Shown here: piece after piece, positions 1-10,803 of the stretch
How the letters are laid out: every line of letters begins with the position of its first letter
Numbering within the stretch: the first letter of the stretch is position 1
Assembly: GCA_002633025.1 (NCBI GenBank)
Contig: NMRB01001500.1
Location: 110,091 to 174,090 of the forward strand
DNA from: Notospermus geniculatus
Lineage: Eukaryota > Nemertea > Pilidiophora > Heteronemertea > Lineidae
Reading direction: 5' to 3'
DNA length: 64,000 nucleotides
Translations under genes and position numbers: made by a program
Notes under the pieces: generated by a model
The model's input: only the letters and a program-made list of their open reading frames with translations
Told to the model about the DNA's origin: nothing
The model's database searches: none

Positions 1-47
1 CCCGAAGATTCTCAGGCGAGGACTGTCTCGTCACGTTCGATGCTTCC

Positions 48-156
48 CATCCTGAGAATATCAGTGGTTCTTAGTGCTCGCTCCCTTCGTCACCGCAGAC
101 AAACGTTGCGGTGGCGAAGGGAGCGAGCAGTAAGAACCACTGATGTTCTCAGGATG
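48..156. mobile_element. hAT-like palindromic MITE in PRXL2A intron, copy A
   Basis: A 109-bp inverted-repeat element beginning CATCCTGAGAATATCAG and ending CTGATGTTCTCAGGATG. It is flanked by a perfect 8-bp direct repeat ATGCTTCC (40-47 and 157-164), the duplication length typical of hAT transposons. It has no coding capacity. Confidence 0.8.
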
Positions 157-193
157 ATGCTTCCTGTGCACCTTTATCGGACGATCATCTCAC

Positions 194-1730
194 CTCCAAG
201 GAGTCGCCCCTCTCCTTCCAGTACCGTGTAGTCGATACCCATCAACCACGCCTGATAGATGTCCTTCATAACTGACATTTTCAACATACCAAGGTACGAT
301 AGCCACCGTTCCTGAGGTCCGAAGAAAACTCGCTGAAAGGGAAATCGCGAGTGTTGCAACTTAAACAGTTTATCATCTCCTTCATCTGAATTAGTTGATG
401 AGACATCTCAGGGACAGGGCATCAGCGGAGGAAAGCAGCTGAGGTCGCCGTCACGTTGGGATGTCTGACGACGACGCGCGCCAGACCGAAGTGAACCGAG
501 TACATGTACATGAATTTGACAAAATCTCAGCCCCCACCTTCTTATCATAGTATACATCTCCCTTGAAATATGTCTTGAAGCCGTCCACTCCCTGTTTCTC
601 ATGAGTGACGGCGTAAAGTCGAAATCCCCTCGCCTCGAATTCTGGCTTCATCTTTGTGAGGAGGATAGCTTGCTGAAAATGACAGCAGGTAAGGTCAGGG
701 TCAAAGAGAATTCGTCCTGATTTCTGGTGACACTGACGGACAGCTTTCCTTGGGAGACAGTTTTGTGTGGTCGTGAGATTCATAAATTAATAGCCTACGT
801 TTGTATTTATCCTTCCGCGAGCGCGAAATGCGTCAGGTCCTCTGTCTTGTTGTCACAGGAGGTTGCAGATTTATTTTTAATTTTTTCTTATTTTGCGTCG
901 TTTTTATTTCGCACAATTTCGTATGAGCTGTCACTTACCCGTCTGCACAGCATACAACCTGGTCTTCGTACCGCCATCACAACAGCACCACGACCCTTCC
1001 ATAATTCAGATGCCTGCAGACAGAATTACATAATGTACATCTAATGAGCTGTAGGGCTCATTAGACCTCGTTCGCGGTCTTTTATAACGCGGAAGTGAGG
1101 AAATGGAACATTCGATTTTGACCACAAATTTTATTTACGTGTGACCGTTATATAATGAACAGGCCAAAATGATATTATTATTAACCCCAGACATCTGATT
1201 CACCACCGCGTAGGCCTACATGTAACTGCACTCGAACCACAAACCCGCGCAGTCTATGAAAGCATGTCAGAGAATGTATAGATGTACATTATTTTTATAA
1301 CGGCTACGACCAAAGGGCTACGACCATGGATGTATTATAAAGATGTAATGGTCTCCACGCTGTGACGATACATGTACATGTCACATCTGCGCACTACCTA
1401 CATGTACATGTAAATAGGACAACTGCGTCATTCGCCAAACAAAGGCCAGGGACGAAAATAGGACAGTTGTTTTCCAGTGGCTCTTGCATACCCCGCCACA
1501 CCCTCCCGCAAATTTAAAGGGCTCATGTCTCTGCTACGAGGGGACATGTTTTATACCTTGATTCGAGTTTCCTTGCCGTCAAAAGCTTGTAAAGTCGCGC
1601 CTGACAGGTAGGCGAGAGTCGCTGGCTCGATTGCGGCTTGTTCTTCATAAAAATACCGAATGGGAGAGCTGTGCAGGACCGCGGCTCCCGCCACGGCGCC
1701 TGCAAAGCCTAGTAACCAGGTGTACGGCAT
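194..1730 (-). CDS. PRXL2A: PRXL2A-like peroxiredoxin-like protein, copy A (exons 1-4; last exon beyond left edge)
   Basis: Thioredoxin-fold peroxiredoxin-like 2A family (FAM213A), thought to act in cellular redox control. Exons read in phase: 1557-1730 (start ATG at 1730, residues MPYTWLLGFAG, a hydrophobic N-terminal segment), 939-1013, 538-672 and 194-332. Exon 2 carries GAVVMAVRRPGCMLCR, with the family CxxC in the place of the human GCFLC motif. Exon 3 has EARGFRLYAVTHEKQG and YFKGDVYYDKK; exon 4 has FFGPQERW and LEGEGRLLGG. All junctions are GT-AG and keep phase. The fifth exon lies left of position 1, so this copy is incomplete here, not necessarily broken. It is nearly identical to the gene at 7860-10222. 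It may be an allele assembled twice or a real duplicate. Confidence 0.85.
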
Positions 1731-1996
1731 TCACGTTGCGTATAACTGCGAAAAAAAGACAGAGGAGAAAAACGGAGAAAAAAGATAGCAATCTTCTATT
1801 ATGGGAATGGAGAACAAGAAACGGCTCAACTGCAGAATCCATCACCAAACTAAAACTTATTTGGTGAATGGAAAATGGCTCGAGTAACTGGTACTAGGCC
1901 GGTATTACCCGTTAAACGGATAAGAGGTGGCCTCCTAGTGAGTCTCCGTTACCAGGGCCGACCGAATCGAAACTCCGGTAGCACTAACAGTGCCTA

Positions 1997-2252
1997 AAGG
2001 CCCGTTTACACATGCAACTTTTCATATGCAACTTCATGCAACTTGTTGCATAAACCTGATGAGACCAAAAAGTTTCATAAAAGTTGCATGTGTAAACGGG
2101 CATGCAACTTGTTGCAACTCGATCACGCTGGAGGTTGCATCCGCGATATTTCTATGTGTAAACCGTCCCAGGTAGTTTCCCGGGGGTAGTTTGCAACAAG
2201 TTGCAAGTTGCTTCAACTTGTAACTTGGTGCAACCTAGTGTAAACGGGCCTT
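1997..2252. mobile_element. MITE with AAGGCCCGTTTACAC termini, copy A
   Basis: Terminal inverted repeats AAGGCCCGTTTACAC / GTGTAAACGGGCCTT flanked by TA on both sides. The interior is built largely from ATGCAACTT-type words and their complements (TTGCAACAAGTTGCAAG). Confidence 0.75.
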
Positions 2253-2331
2253 TAGAGAGAGGTATGCAATGCCTTTTATCATTAATTTTTCAAGGAAAAA
2301 TGCTAAAATTTTGGTGTTTTCGCTGTTGCAG

Positions 2332-2942
2332 TGAAGAATGCTCTTCCGTCTACATCCCTTCGTTTTGCTAATACTAGCTCTCATGACCAACACCAGAATC
2401 TCTTCGTCTTGAAACAATCACACGTCACCTTGGGAGACAGCATAGACAACATTCGATCTCAAATTACCATCATTGAAGAAAGCATTCTTGAAACTATGGA
2501 GGGTCTAAATTCTATTAAGCCCTTATACTCTGCCAAGATCAAGAATATGAATGAAGTGAAGGGCTACATTGGCTTGTTCAAAGAGAAAGGTTTCGCCGGT
2601 TGTATAGCAGTTGACACACTTGAGAGAATCACATCAACGGTGAAAACAGCGAGTGAGATTCTGCAAGAACTCAGACGGCTTTTGCGCGAGATGCAGGACT
2701 CTCGTGATATCTCGGAATCAGATCACGTGACAACGATAGAGGAGAATATTCAAGAGCTGACGGCAATGTTGTTGCCGACGTATGATTTTTCTCATTTGAA
2801 AATGACTTTTATGACCAGCGTTCCAGTGTTGGACAGATTCGCCTATCAAGGAATGTTCAGTTATCTTCCGGTGTTGATGAGTAAGCTGAGCTCTGCACAT
2901 CAACAGGTTGGAGAACTGCTGACGGCCATTGTGTTTCGATGA
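2332..2942 (+). CDS. Orphan helical exon, probable 3' exon of an unrecognised gene
   Basis: An open frame of 203 codons preceded by a good acceptor (tract TTTTCGCTGTTGCAG ending at 2331) and closed by a stop at 2940-2942. The first residues read KNALPSTSLRFANTSS. The rest is rich in heptad-like helical stretches (TSEILQELRRLLREM type, about residues 105-125) with few cysteines and no signal peptide or membrane segment. No ATG lies at its start, so an upstream + strand exon is expected. None is evident in 1-2300, which is occupied by PRXL2A on the other strand. I do not recognise the family. It lies just beyond the end of the doubled segment and has no partner near 10.75 kb. It could be a terminal exon, a retrocopy or a chance frame. 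Confidence 0.4.
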
Positions 2943-3736
2943 TATTGGAAACAGGCTCAGGCCTACGACCGAAATAACTGGGTTGATCCAGAGGATTTTA
3001 TGTCAATGTCGATAATGTCACCCATTAGGGATGGGTGTATCCGCGGACGTCCCGAAGGCTCTCTCACTCGCACGCTCCCATGTCAGGCAGGAATGCAATC
3101 TCAAGGCACGTAAGGACAACCAAACTGATTCCCCATACAAGTCAACGTCCCTGGTATGACAGACCGAACCCAAGGGATCATGGGCTGGATTCCTGCATCA
3201 ATTCGATTTCTTTACAGCATACATGTATAGGAGGTTAAACTCTCAAAACACAGTCATCGAGATATCTCCTTCGTATCTCTCTTCATGAGAGAGGCAATAG
3301 AACCGAGTGAAGGACCTGTCTCATGATGTAGTAAAATTAAGGGTGGCACATTTTGAAAGGTCAAGGCCTACGGTCACTTTAGTCCGAAGCCTTAGCTATA
3401 ACATTAACCCTTGATTGTTCAAGATGGAGTTTATCCGAAGGCGTATAGCGATATGGACACGTGATGGTTCTAGATGGACTGGCAGTAAACAGAAGAAAGT
3501 TGTGTCATGAAACTCATCATCTACTTCAAATAAAAACTGAAATCACGCGTGATCTGCAGGAGTGAACGTTATCTTTATTGCATTGCATGACGTGCAGGAA
3601 ATTGAACTACATGTAGTATACTAAACTACTGTTGGTACTGTGTCCACAGCAGTACCTGTGTTTCCTGTCATTCTTCGTCAGCGGGCGAGGTGTTCAGTAC
3701 CAGAGCCACGCTAGCTGGCGAGGGACATAGGTCTAC
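2943..3736. other. Intergenic, no gene seen
   Basis: No supported exon, RNA gene or clear repeat in this stretch, apart from the palindrome starting at 3737. Confidence 0.5.
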
Positions 3737-3771
3737 CTTGGAGGAATTATACTGAGTATAATTCCTCCAAG
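3737..3771. mobile_element. 35-bp perfect palindrome with 7-bp target duplication, copy 1
   Basis: Arms of 17 nt (CTTGGAGGAATTATACT and its complement) around a single G. It is flanked by the direct repeat GGTCTAC at 3730-3736 and 3772-3778. The minus-strand stop codon of the vWA-Link gene (3747-3749) lies inside it. A second copy is at 42470-42506. Confidence 0.8.
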
Positions 3772-5887
3772 GGTCTACGAATCACAGCCGAACAGAAAAC
3801 ATCAAATCCCTTTCCTTTTCGTCGGCGGCACAACTTGGCTTCATCACCCATGATCTTCCCAGGTGCTTTTCCGCCACAGGCGCCTTTCTTTTGGTAAGGT
3901 AGATAGAGTTTGCCGTTATTCGCTAATCCACATTGACACGACTGGAGCTGGTGTCTCTTCCATGCCTGGCGAATCTCATTCGGGCTTGCGACATTAAGTC
4001 CTAACTCCCGACAGGTAGCTCTTGCTTGTGCCGTGTTTGTGATTTTACCTGAACCGTGTTTGTGAATAAACCGGAAGACGGGATCTGAAAAATAGGGAGG
4101 TTTCGAAATCAAACGATAAACTTAAACGTTAAGGACAACTTTATTTTTTTACTGAAAATGCAATGCAAAATCGGGTTAATCAGTAGTATGAAAAATAACG
4201 TTGTCGTAAAGTTTCGGTTTATCGTTTGATTTCGAAATCTCCCCAATATGAGATTTTGTCACAAAGCCTTGTTGGACCAATTCACCACGGACGGAGACAC
4301 CTAAAAGCTTTGCGAACCTACTTGGAACCCGAAGTTCGACTAAGGACTGAAGGGAAGGCACTCTTGCTAACCGGCAAATTTGCGCTATGTTTCTTATCAT
4401 AAATTTTGCCTAAAATCTTTAGAAACTGCCACTATTGCATGGTTCACTCTTACCTTGGTGCTTGACTCCTCGTTTAACTATGGAAACCAGTGTCTTGTGC
4501 GTCTTTGTGCCGTAATGCCTGTTGATATAATACCTCCCAGGCCTTGGTGCCACACCCGTCACAAGCTGCATGTCCACTTTCCCACGATTGACCGCCAAAG
4601 CCAGATAAAACATTTCGATATTTCTATTCAGTCTTGCCGAATATGCTTCCCGGACGGTCCACTGCCGGTTCAGATTCCAAGCTCTACCAATGACCACCAG
4701 GAGTTTCCTTGCCCCCCGTCGATGCCCGTAACGTCTTTGGAAGGCAAAGGTCGCTGCGTATTGAATACCCCGTCGCAAACGGTTCGCATCGGAACGTGAT
4801 GTCTTCAAGTAAAGATGTGTCAACTTTTTATTGGTGTTCAACCATTTCAGCACCTTTAGCTGCCTTCCATATTGAATGACACCAACTTGGACTTTTTTGC
4901 TCAGCCATTTTCTGTATTTTTTCTCGATTTTATTCAGGACCTTCTTTATCAGATTAAGCTGTTGGACTGAGACGTCGGTGTCAACCAGGAGAACTAAATC
5001 TACTGGGCGTTGGACTAGCGGTGATGGGAGGTGGCAACGAGCTGAAAAAGAACATCAGTTGAATGTGAGAAAGTAGAAACAAACTTTTATGTACCAAGTT
5101 TAAAAACGAGGTCCATTTTTCATTTTCATTGTCAGAGTGGCGCAATTGAAACATCAGCGCCTGTCGTCTCTAAGGTCCCGGGTTCAAACTCCGGTCGGGA
5201 CCACCCGTCCTTCATGCGATAGAGAGGGCCACTCCCCTATAAGCGCAGGGCCGACCGCAGAGAAAGTCCGATACCGGCGCCTATCGGCAGTTAGTTATAA
5301 CGAATTCCAACCAAACCGCCGATAGGTATGCACCGACAGCACTATATCGTACTCTCTGTGCGGTCGGCCCTGGTCTTCTCCTGGCGCTCCGGTGTCCTCC
5401 CGCTGTACATTAAATTCGCCTGATGTTGTCTATGTTGGAGCTATGATGCGGAACCAGTATTTGGTCCTGAATGCAGTTGGTAGGCCTTTTGCTATAGGTG
5501 GTAGGCTGACGAGCAGACCATGCAGCGGCTACCATCAAAACTTTCTGCATAGGGTTCGAATGAAAATGTCCTATTCCTCCTACCTCTCTTACACCTGTTG
5601 TAGACAGTCTTCAGGTACGTCAGCGTGCTCACCGCCAATTTCAGGTTCACACCACCGTTGAGACGCACGTAAGTGCTCGTACGCAACCACGTGTTCGAGC
5701 TGGATATGCTGCATTTCGGGCATTCTGCACAGATGATCTTCTTCATTGTCTCTATTTGGTGAAGTACCACATGAATGCGGGTCGTCACCGTGCATGGCTT
5801 TGGTGGTAGAAGCCTAAGGCCCTCTGTCGACTGTATTGATGAACCAACAACGAAAGCAGACGCCAGAAAGACCGCCAGGGAAAACAT
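3747..5887 (-). CDS. Secreted vWA-domain plus Link-domain-like protein
   Basis: Four exons fit with GT-AG sites and continuous phase: 5584-5887, 4454-5041, 4286-4366 and 3747-4084 (1311 nt, 436 aa). Exon 1 starts with a signal peptide (MFSLAVFLASAFVVGSS) and has several cysteines. Exon 2 encodes a von Willebrand A domain: VDLVLLVDTDVSVQQ (a MIDAS-like DxDxS in place of DxSxS), VQVGVIQYG, and ARKLLVVIGRAWN, where the usual D-G is changed to G-R. Exon 4 resembles a hyaluronan-binding Link module: ATCRELGLNVASPNEIRQAW, QSCQCGLANNGKLYLPY, ACGG and FDVFC with the expected four cysteines. An extracellular matrix or adhesion role is inferred. Metal binding may be weakened by the altered MIDAS. The last seven residues and stop (LEELYSV) come from an inserted palindrome. 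Confidence 0.7.
5118..5230 (+). repeat. tRNA-derived SINE fragment
   Basis: AGTGGCGCAATTG resembles a pol III A box and GGGTTCAAACTCC a B box, about 45 nt apart. The remainder does not fold as a complete tRNA by eye. Confidence 0.5.
5246..5372. mobile_element. MITE, inverted arms CAGGGCCGACCGCAGAGA
   Basis: The left arm CAGGGCCGACCGCAGAGA is matched by the right arm TCTCTGTGCGGTCGGCCCTG with one extra base. An inner pair (CGGCGCCTATCGG / CCGCCGATAGG) is also inverted. No coding potential. Confidence 0.65.
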
Positions 5888-5936
5888 TGTCTTGTCTTCT
5901 AAAAGACATAAAAACGTGTCATTAGAATAGTCATAG

Positions 5937-6264
5937 GCCCATATTTTAGTATGCTCCTCAACGTAAAGGCCCGTCTACACGATCATACATTTGTTCAAAA
6001 CATCATCATACATTTGTATGATGATGTTCATGGACAAATGTATGATCGGTGTGGACCGTTTTCCCAACAAACTTGAATAGCATCCAACACGTGTGATGAT
6101 GTTCAAACTTTTAGCTGCATTGTGTAGACGGAAATCCACAACAAGCTGGACATCATCATACATCATCATACAAATGTATGATGATGTACAGATGTATGTT
6201 CTCAACAAGAGAACAATAGCCTTGAGGAACTCCTTTACGTTGAGGAGCATTCTAAAATACGGGG
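5937..6264. mobile_element. MITE with long terminal inverted repeats and CATCATACATTTG interior
   Basis: Arms of about 30 bp (left reads CATATTTTAGTATGCTCC) are inverted at the right end, with CATAG at 5932-5936 and 6265-6269 as a possible target duplication. The interior repeats CATCATCATACATTTG and its complement several times, making nested small hairpins. Confidence 0.7.
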
Positions 6265-7859
6265 CATAGTCTTCGCCCCGCGCTCCATCTGCTGTATCGT
6301 GCGAAAAGTACTGGAAGTTATTGGTGTAATTTTCAATCTCCAGCCGTATGGAGCATGCTGGCCGCGGTGAAACACGATCAGATATTCGGTTGTAGGGGAT
6401 GGTAGGAAACTCCTAGACTGGCCAACATGCGTGACGCACGTTTCGACCACGATCTGAGAGTAACAGCTAAATCAAAGTTAAGAGGCAGGATGAGGCGACG
6501 AGGGAAGCTGTTGTAGGCCTATTCACAGCAATCGGGAAATCGGAAACTTACCAGGATGTGCCAACAAGAAATGTGACTTCAACCGTTCACTCTCGACTTA
6601 TGTAGCGACAGAGAGGACAAAATCAAACATCTGATCATCGAAATGTGTTTGTTGTCAATACTTGATGCATCCTGACAGTTCGATTTGAGATACTTGTGGG
6701 AATAAATTGACTCAGCTTGTTCTTGACGTGACGTCATTACGCTTTTTTTTACGTGCTCATGAATAAACGTATGTCCCGATGGGGACGAGATTCAAAACAG
6801 TAGCAAAGTCACAAGGGTCTTTTGAGCATTCCTGTACGCGGCGTTCCAGCGCTTAATAGGGACAAAATTTCATTGGTTGAGTTCATTTACCGCATTTTTT
6901 CCTTCGAAAAAGTACTTGCGTGCATGGTCAGAAACTAGACCACTCCCTACCCGAGTAGGTCCCTCTAACGGCAACGATTTGGCAACGCTCGCGTATCGTG
7001 AGACACAAGATCACGTGGCCCGCCATCGCGATTGTTTCTCAAACACGTGTGGACTCAGTTTAAGTCAAGAGATTCGCTTCAAAGTTCAATCCACTTGAGT
7101 GGCTACTTATTGCGATATTGAGCAAATATGAACAGTGAGTTGGTATCAAATCCACGTAGCGGCAGACACCAGCTGCTTGTCGCGCAAACAGACAGATTCC
7201 GCACGCCAAACGACTCAGTTCGATCTGGACCAGACATTTTCCTCAACTCAGTCCTCATCATAAAAAGAGACCTAAAATCTCACCCTTGTTACTGTAGTCT
7301 TGGTGCATGTGCAACAACACCCGTCATATCCTAGTAGGTTTCTCGTGAGGTGAGGTACTGGTGGAAGTAAAACCAATGACACATAGGCCTACAAATGATA
7401 AAAAGAACTCGTTTATTTGAAGGTGTACAGTGCATTTTATGCACATCATACATTCATACATATCAATGCATATGAAGCAGTAAAATACTCATACTAGACT
7501 TGCCATTAATATGGCGACGACAGGTTCCCATCTTCGCCGCCAAACATAATATCTCGTCTTGTCCTTGGGGTAACACGTCAGACGCAAGTCAGTGGTCGGA
7601 GCCTTGACTAGATGGCAGCACCGGTGGTAAGCATGCCAATAATCCTCTTGGTGGCAAAGACGGGAAACGGCGGGCTTATTCCATGTAGGCCTATACTGAG
7701 TTGGAAACACAACCGATGAACGTTCGACCTGATTAAATGCCCAAATAGAAATAATCATTTAAAATGGTAGAGAAGGTGGTGTCTATCACATCAGTTCACG
7801 TTGAAGAAACGAGTATCAAAATCGTCTTCACAACGATGACAACCAACTTATCATGTGCA
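6265..7859. other. Intergenic, no confident gene
   Basis: No exon I can defend. A minus-strand frame at 7490-7690 with an acceptor-like start is probably 3' untranslated sequence of PRXL2A copy B, since a minus-strand AATAAA (TTTATT at about 7411) follows it. Confidence 0.4.
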
Positions 7860-10222
7860 TCATGACCCTAACGACTTCGACCCATCAGTCCGGGCCTCGT
7901 TCCCAGGCCCAGGCTTCTCCCCGAGATTTTTCGGGACCTCAGGAAGGAGAATTTTTATTCCGAGTTCCTTGAGTCCATATTGCACTGGTCGTGGTGGGTA
8001 ATATTGCGTATTCGGTGCCTGTTTATCCGCCTCATTAAGAGCTTTCAGCATCGTCTCTTTGCTGGCGATTTCACCAAAAACGGTTTCCCTGTGTTCAAAA
8101 AGGATTCCTCTATCATCCGGGCCAATTACATAGACAGCTGAAACATTAAAAGAACGATCGGTTAATCATTTTGCGGAGTGGATGACAATGTGACGATAGG
8201 GATGTGAACCTTTAGCTTGCTTCGGTTCTCCGCTGGACACTTCCGAACCAACGCTTCGGGAGTGTTTTCGGAAGGCCGTAATCACTCGAACCAGAAGACG
8301 ACATCACAACATGCTCCACACGCTAGAAATCAACGCCAATGAAAGTCCCTGTGCACCATTCTTTTGATAAGCAAGGTTTGTTAGAGATTCCGTCGTACAG
8401 GACGAAATGTGCGAGACGGCAGCAAAACATCGGAAGTTGCGTCACCGCGTCTCACTTGCATCATCACCCGAAGATTCTCAGGCGAGGACTGTCTCGTCAC
8501 GTTCGATGCTTCCCATCCTGAGAATATCAGTGGTTCTTAGTGCTCGCTCCCTTCGTCACCGCAGACAAACGTTGCGGTGGCGAAGGGAGCGAGCAGTAAG
8601 AACCACTGATGTTCTCAGGATGATGCTTCCTGTGCACCTTTATCGGACGATCATCTCACCTCCAAGGAGTCGCCCCTCTCCTTCCAGTACCGTGTAGTCG
8701 ATACCCATCAACCACGCCTGATAGATATCCTTCATAACTGACATTTTCAACATACCAAGGTACGATAGCCACCGTTCCTGAGGGCCGAAGAAAACTCGCT
8801 GAAAGGGAAATCGCGAGTTTTGCAACTTAAACACTTTATCATCTCCTTCATCTGAATTAGTTATGATGAGACAGCTAGGCCTGTTGTTTAATAATCAGGA
8901 ACAGGGCATCAGAGGAAAGCAGCTGAGGTCGCCGCCACGTTGGGATGTCTGACGACGACGCGCGCCAGACCGAAGTGAACCGAGTACATGAATTTGACAA
9001 AATCTCAGCCCCCACCTTCTTATCATAGTATACATCTCCCTTGAAATATGTCTTGAAGCCGTCCACTCCCTGTTTCTCATGAGTGACGGCGTGAAGTCGA
9101 AATCCCCTCGCCTCGAATTCTGGCTTCATCTTTGTGAGGAGGATAGCTTGCTGAAAATGACAGCAGGTAAGGTCAGGGTCAAAGAGAATTCGTCCAGATT
9201 TCTGGTGAGACTGACGGACAGCTTTCCTTGGGAGACATTTTTGTGTGGTCGTGAGATTCATAAACTAATAGCCTACGTTTGTATTTATCCTTCCGCGAGC
9301 GCGAAATGCGTCAGATCCTCTGTCTTGTTGTCACAGGAGGTTGCAGATTTATTTTTAATTTTTTCTTATTTTGCGTTGTTTTTATTTCGCACAATTTCGT
9401 ATGAGCTGTCACTTACCCGTCTGCACAGCATACAACCTGGTCTTCGTACCGCCATCACAACAGCACCACGACCCTTCCATAATTCAGATGCCTGCAGACA
9501 GAATTACATCTAATGAGCTGTAGGGCCTAGACCTCGTTCGCGGCCTTTTATAACGCGGAAGTGAGGAAATGGAACATTCGATTTTGACCACAAAATTTTA
9601 TTTACGTGTGACCGTTATATAATGAACAGGCCAAAATGATATTATTATTAACCCCAGACATCTGATTCACCACGGCATACATGTAATTGCACTCGAACCA
9701 CAAACCCGCGCAGTCTGTGAAAGCATGTCAGAGAATGTATAGATGTACATTATTTTTATAACGGCTACGACCAAAGGGCTACGACCATGGATGTATTATA
9801 AAGATGTAATGGTCTCCATGCTGTGACGATATGTACATGTCACATCTGCGCGGTACCTACATGTAAATAGGACAACTGCGTCATTCGCCAAACAAAGGCC
9901 AGGGACGAAAATAGGACAGTTGTTTTCCAGTGGCTCTTGCATACCCCACACCCTCCCGCAAATTTCATGCCTTTGCCGATGGTGATATGAAATCCAATCG
10001 GCGTTATTAAGGGCTCATGTCTCTGCTACGAGGGGACATGTTTTATACCTTGATTCGAGTTTCCTTGCCGTCAAAAGCTTGTAAAGTCGCGCCTGACAGG
10101 TAGGCGAGAGTCGCTGGCTCGATTGCGGCTTGTTCTTCATAAAAATATCGAATGGGAGAGCTGTGCAGGACCGCGGCTCCCGCCACGGCGCCTGCAAAGC
10201 CTAGTAACCAGGTGTACGGCAT
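7860..10222 (-). CDS. PRXL2A: PRXL2A-like peroxiredoxin-like protein, copy B (complete)
   Basis: Complete five-exon gene: 10049-10222, 9417-9491, 9016-9150, 8660-8798 and 7860-8137, totalling 801 nt (266 aa). Domains: N-terminal hydrophobic anchor-like segment (GFAGAVAGAAVL, about residues 7-18), then the AhpC/TSA-like fold with PGCMLCR at about residue 77, the FKGDVYY segment, and the C-terminal GILFEHRETVFGE segment in exon 5 that matches human GILLEHREKEFGD. The tail (about 60 residues, LPEVPKNLGEKPGPGNEA) extends past the human protein, which is about 229 aa. Every junction preserves phase. A 109-bp hAT-like MITE sits in the last intron (8514-8622). The family assignment is from recognised conserved blocks; the redox role is family knowledge, not shown here. 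Confidence 0.9.
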
Positions 10223-10744
10223 TCACCTTGCGTATAACTGCGAAAAAAAAGACAGAGGAGAAAAACAGAGAAGAAAGATAGCAATCAATCTTCTAATATG
10301 GGAATGGAGAACAAGAATCGGCTCAACTGCAGAATCCCCCACCAAACTAAAACTTATTTGGTATGGAAAATGGCTCGAGTAACTGGTAGGCCGGTAACGG
10401 ATAAGAGGTGGCCTCCATGAGCCTCCGTTACCAGGGCCGACCGAATCGAAACTCCGGTAGCACTAACAGTGCCTAAAGGCCCGTTTACACAAGCAAATTT
10501 CCATATGCAACTTCATGCAACTTAATGCATAAACCTGATGAGACCAAAAAGTTTCATAAAAGTTGCATGTGTAAACGGGCATGCAACTTGTTGCAACTCG
10601 ATCACGCTGGATGTTGCATCGATATTTCTATGTGTAAACCGTCCCAGGTATTGCACCAAGTTGCAAGTTGCTGCAACTTGCAACTTGGTGCAACCTAGTG
10701 TAAACGGGCCTTTACAGAGAGGGATGCAATGCCTTTTATCATTA
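8467..10744. repeat. Duplicated segment, member 2 (pairs with 1-2285)
   Basis: Colinear near-identical partner of 1-2285. Here the upstream sequence down to 7860 includes the last PRXL2A exon. It contains about 60 extra bases near 9967-10010 not present in member 1. Confidence 0.9.
8514..8622. mobile_element. hAT-like palindromic MITE in PRXL2A intron, copy B
   Basis: Same insertion as 48-156, with the same ATGCTTCC duplication on each side, so it predates the divergence of the two segments. Related termini occur at 22157-22258 and 23113-23216. Confidence 0.8.
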
Positions 10745-10803
10745 CAGAGTTTCTCTGTTAGGCCATGTTAGTGCTATCGGAGTTTCGATTCGGTCGGCCC
10801 AGG
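10431..10803. mobile_element. MITE with AAGGCCCGTTTACAC termini, copy B, inside a larger inverted repeat
   Basis: The core element is 10476-10712, as in 1997-2252. In this copy an outer pair of arms also appears: about 43 bp around 10431-10473 (CCGACCGAATCGAAACTCC) is repeated inverted at 10762-10803 (GGAGTTTCGATTCGGTCGG). The outer right arm is missing from copy A. Confidence 0.7.

Larger units (their letters stand above)
1..2285. repeat. Duplicated segment, member 1 (pairs with 8467-10744)
   Basis: Positions 1-2285 run colinear with 8467-10744 through the PRXL2A exons, introns and an AGGCCCGTTTACAC MITE. Differences are scattered substitutions and short indels, many of them six-base ACATGT units. 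Similarity stops abruptly after the shared GCAATGCCTTTTATCATTA. The left end is cut by the window. Confidence 0.9.

Noticed and set aside
7489-7758. Minus-strand 89-codon frame with an acceptor-like start (YRPTWNKPAVSRLC)
   Set aside because: It lies between the PRXL2A-B stop and a poly(A) signal, so 3' untranslated sequence is more likely, and no family is recognisable.
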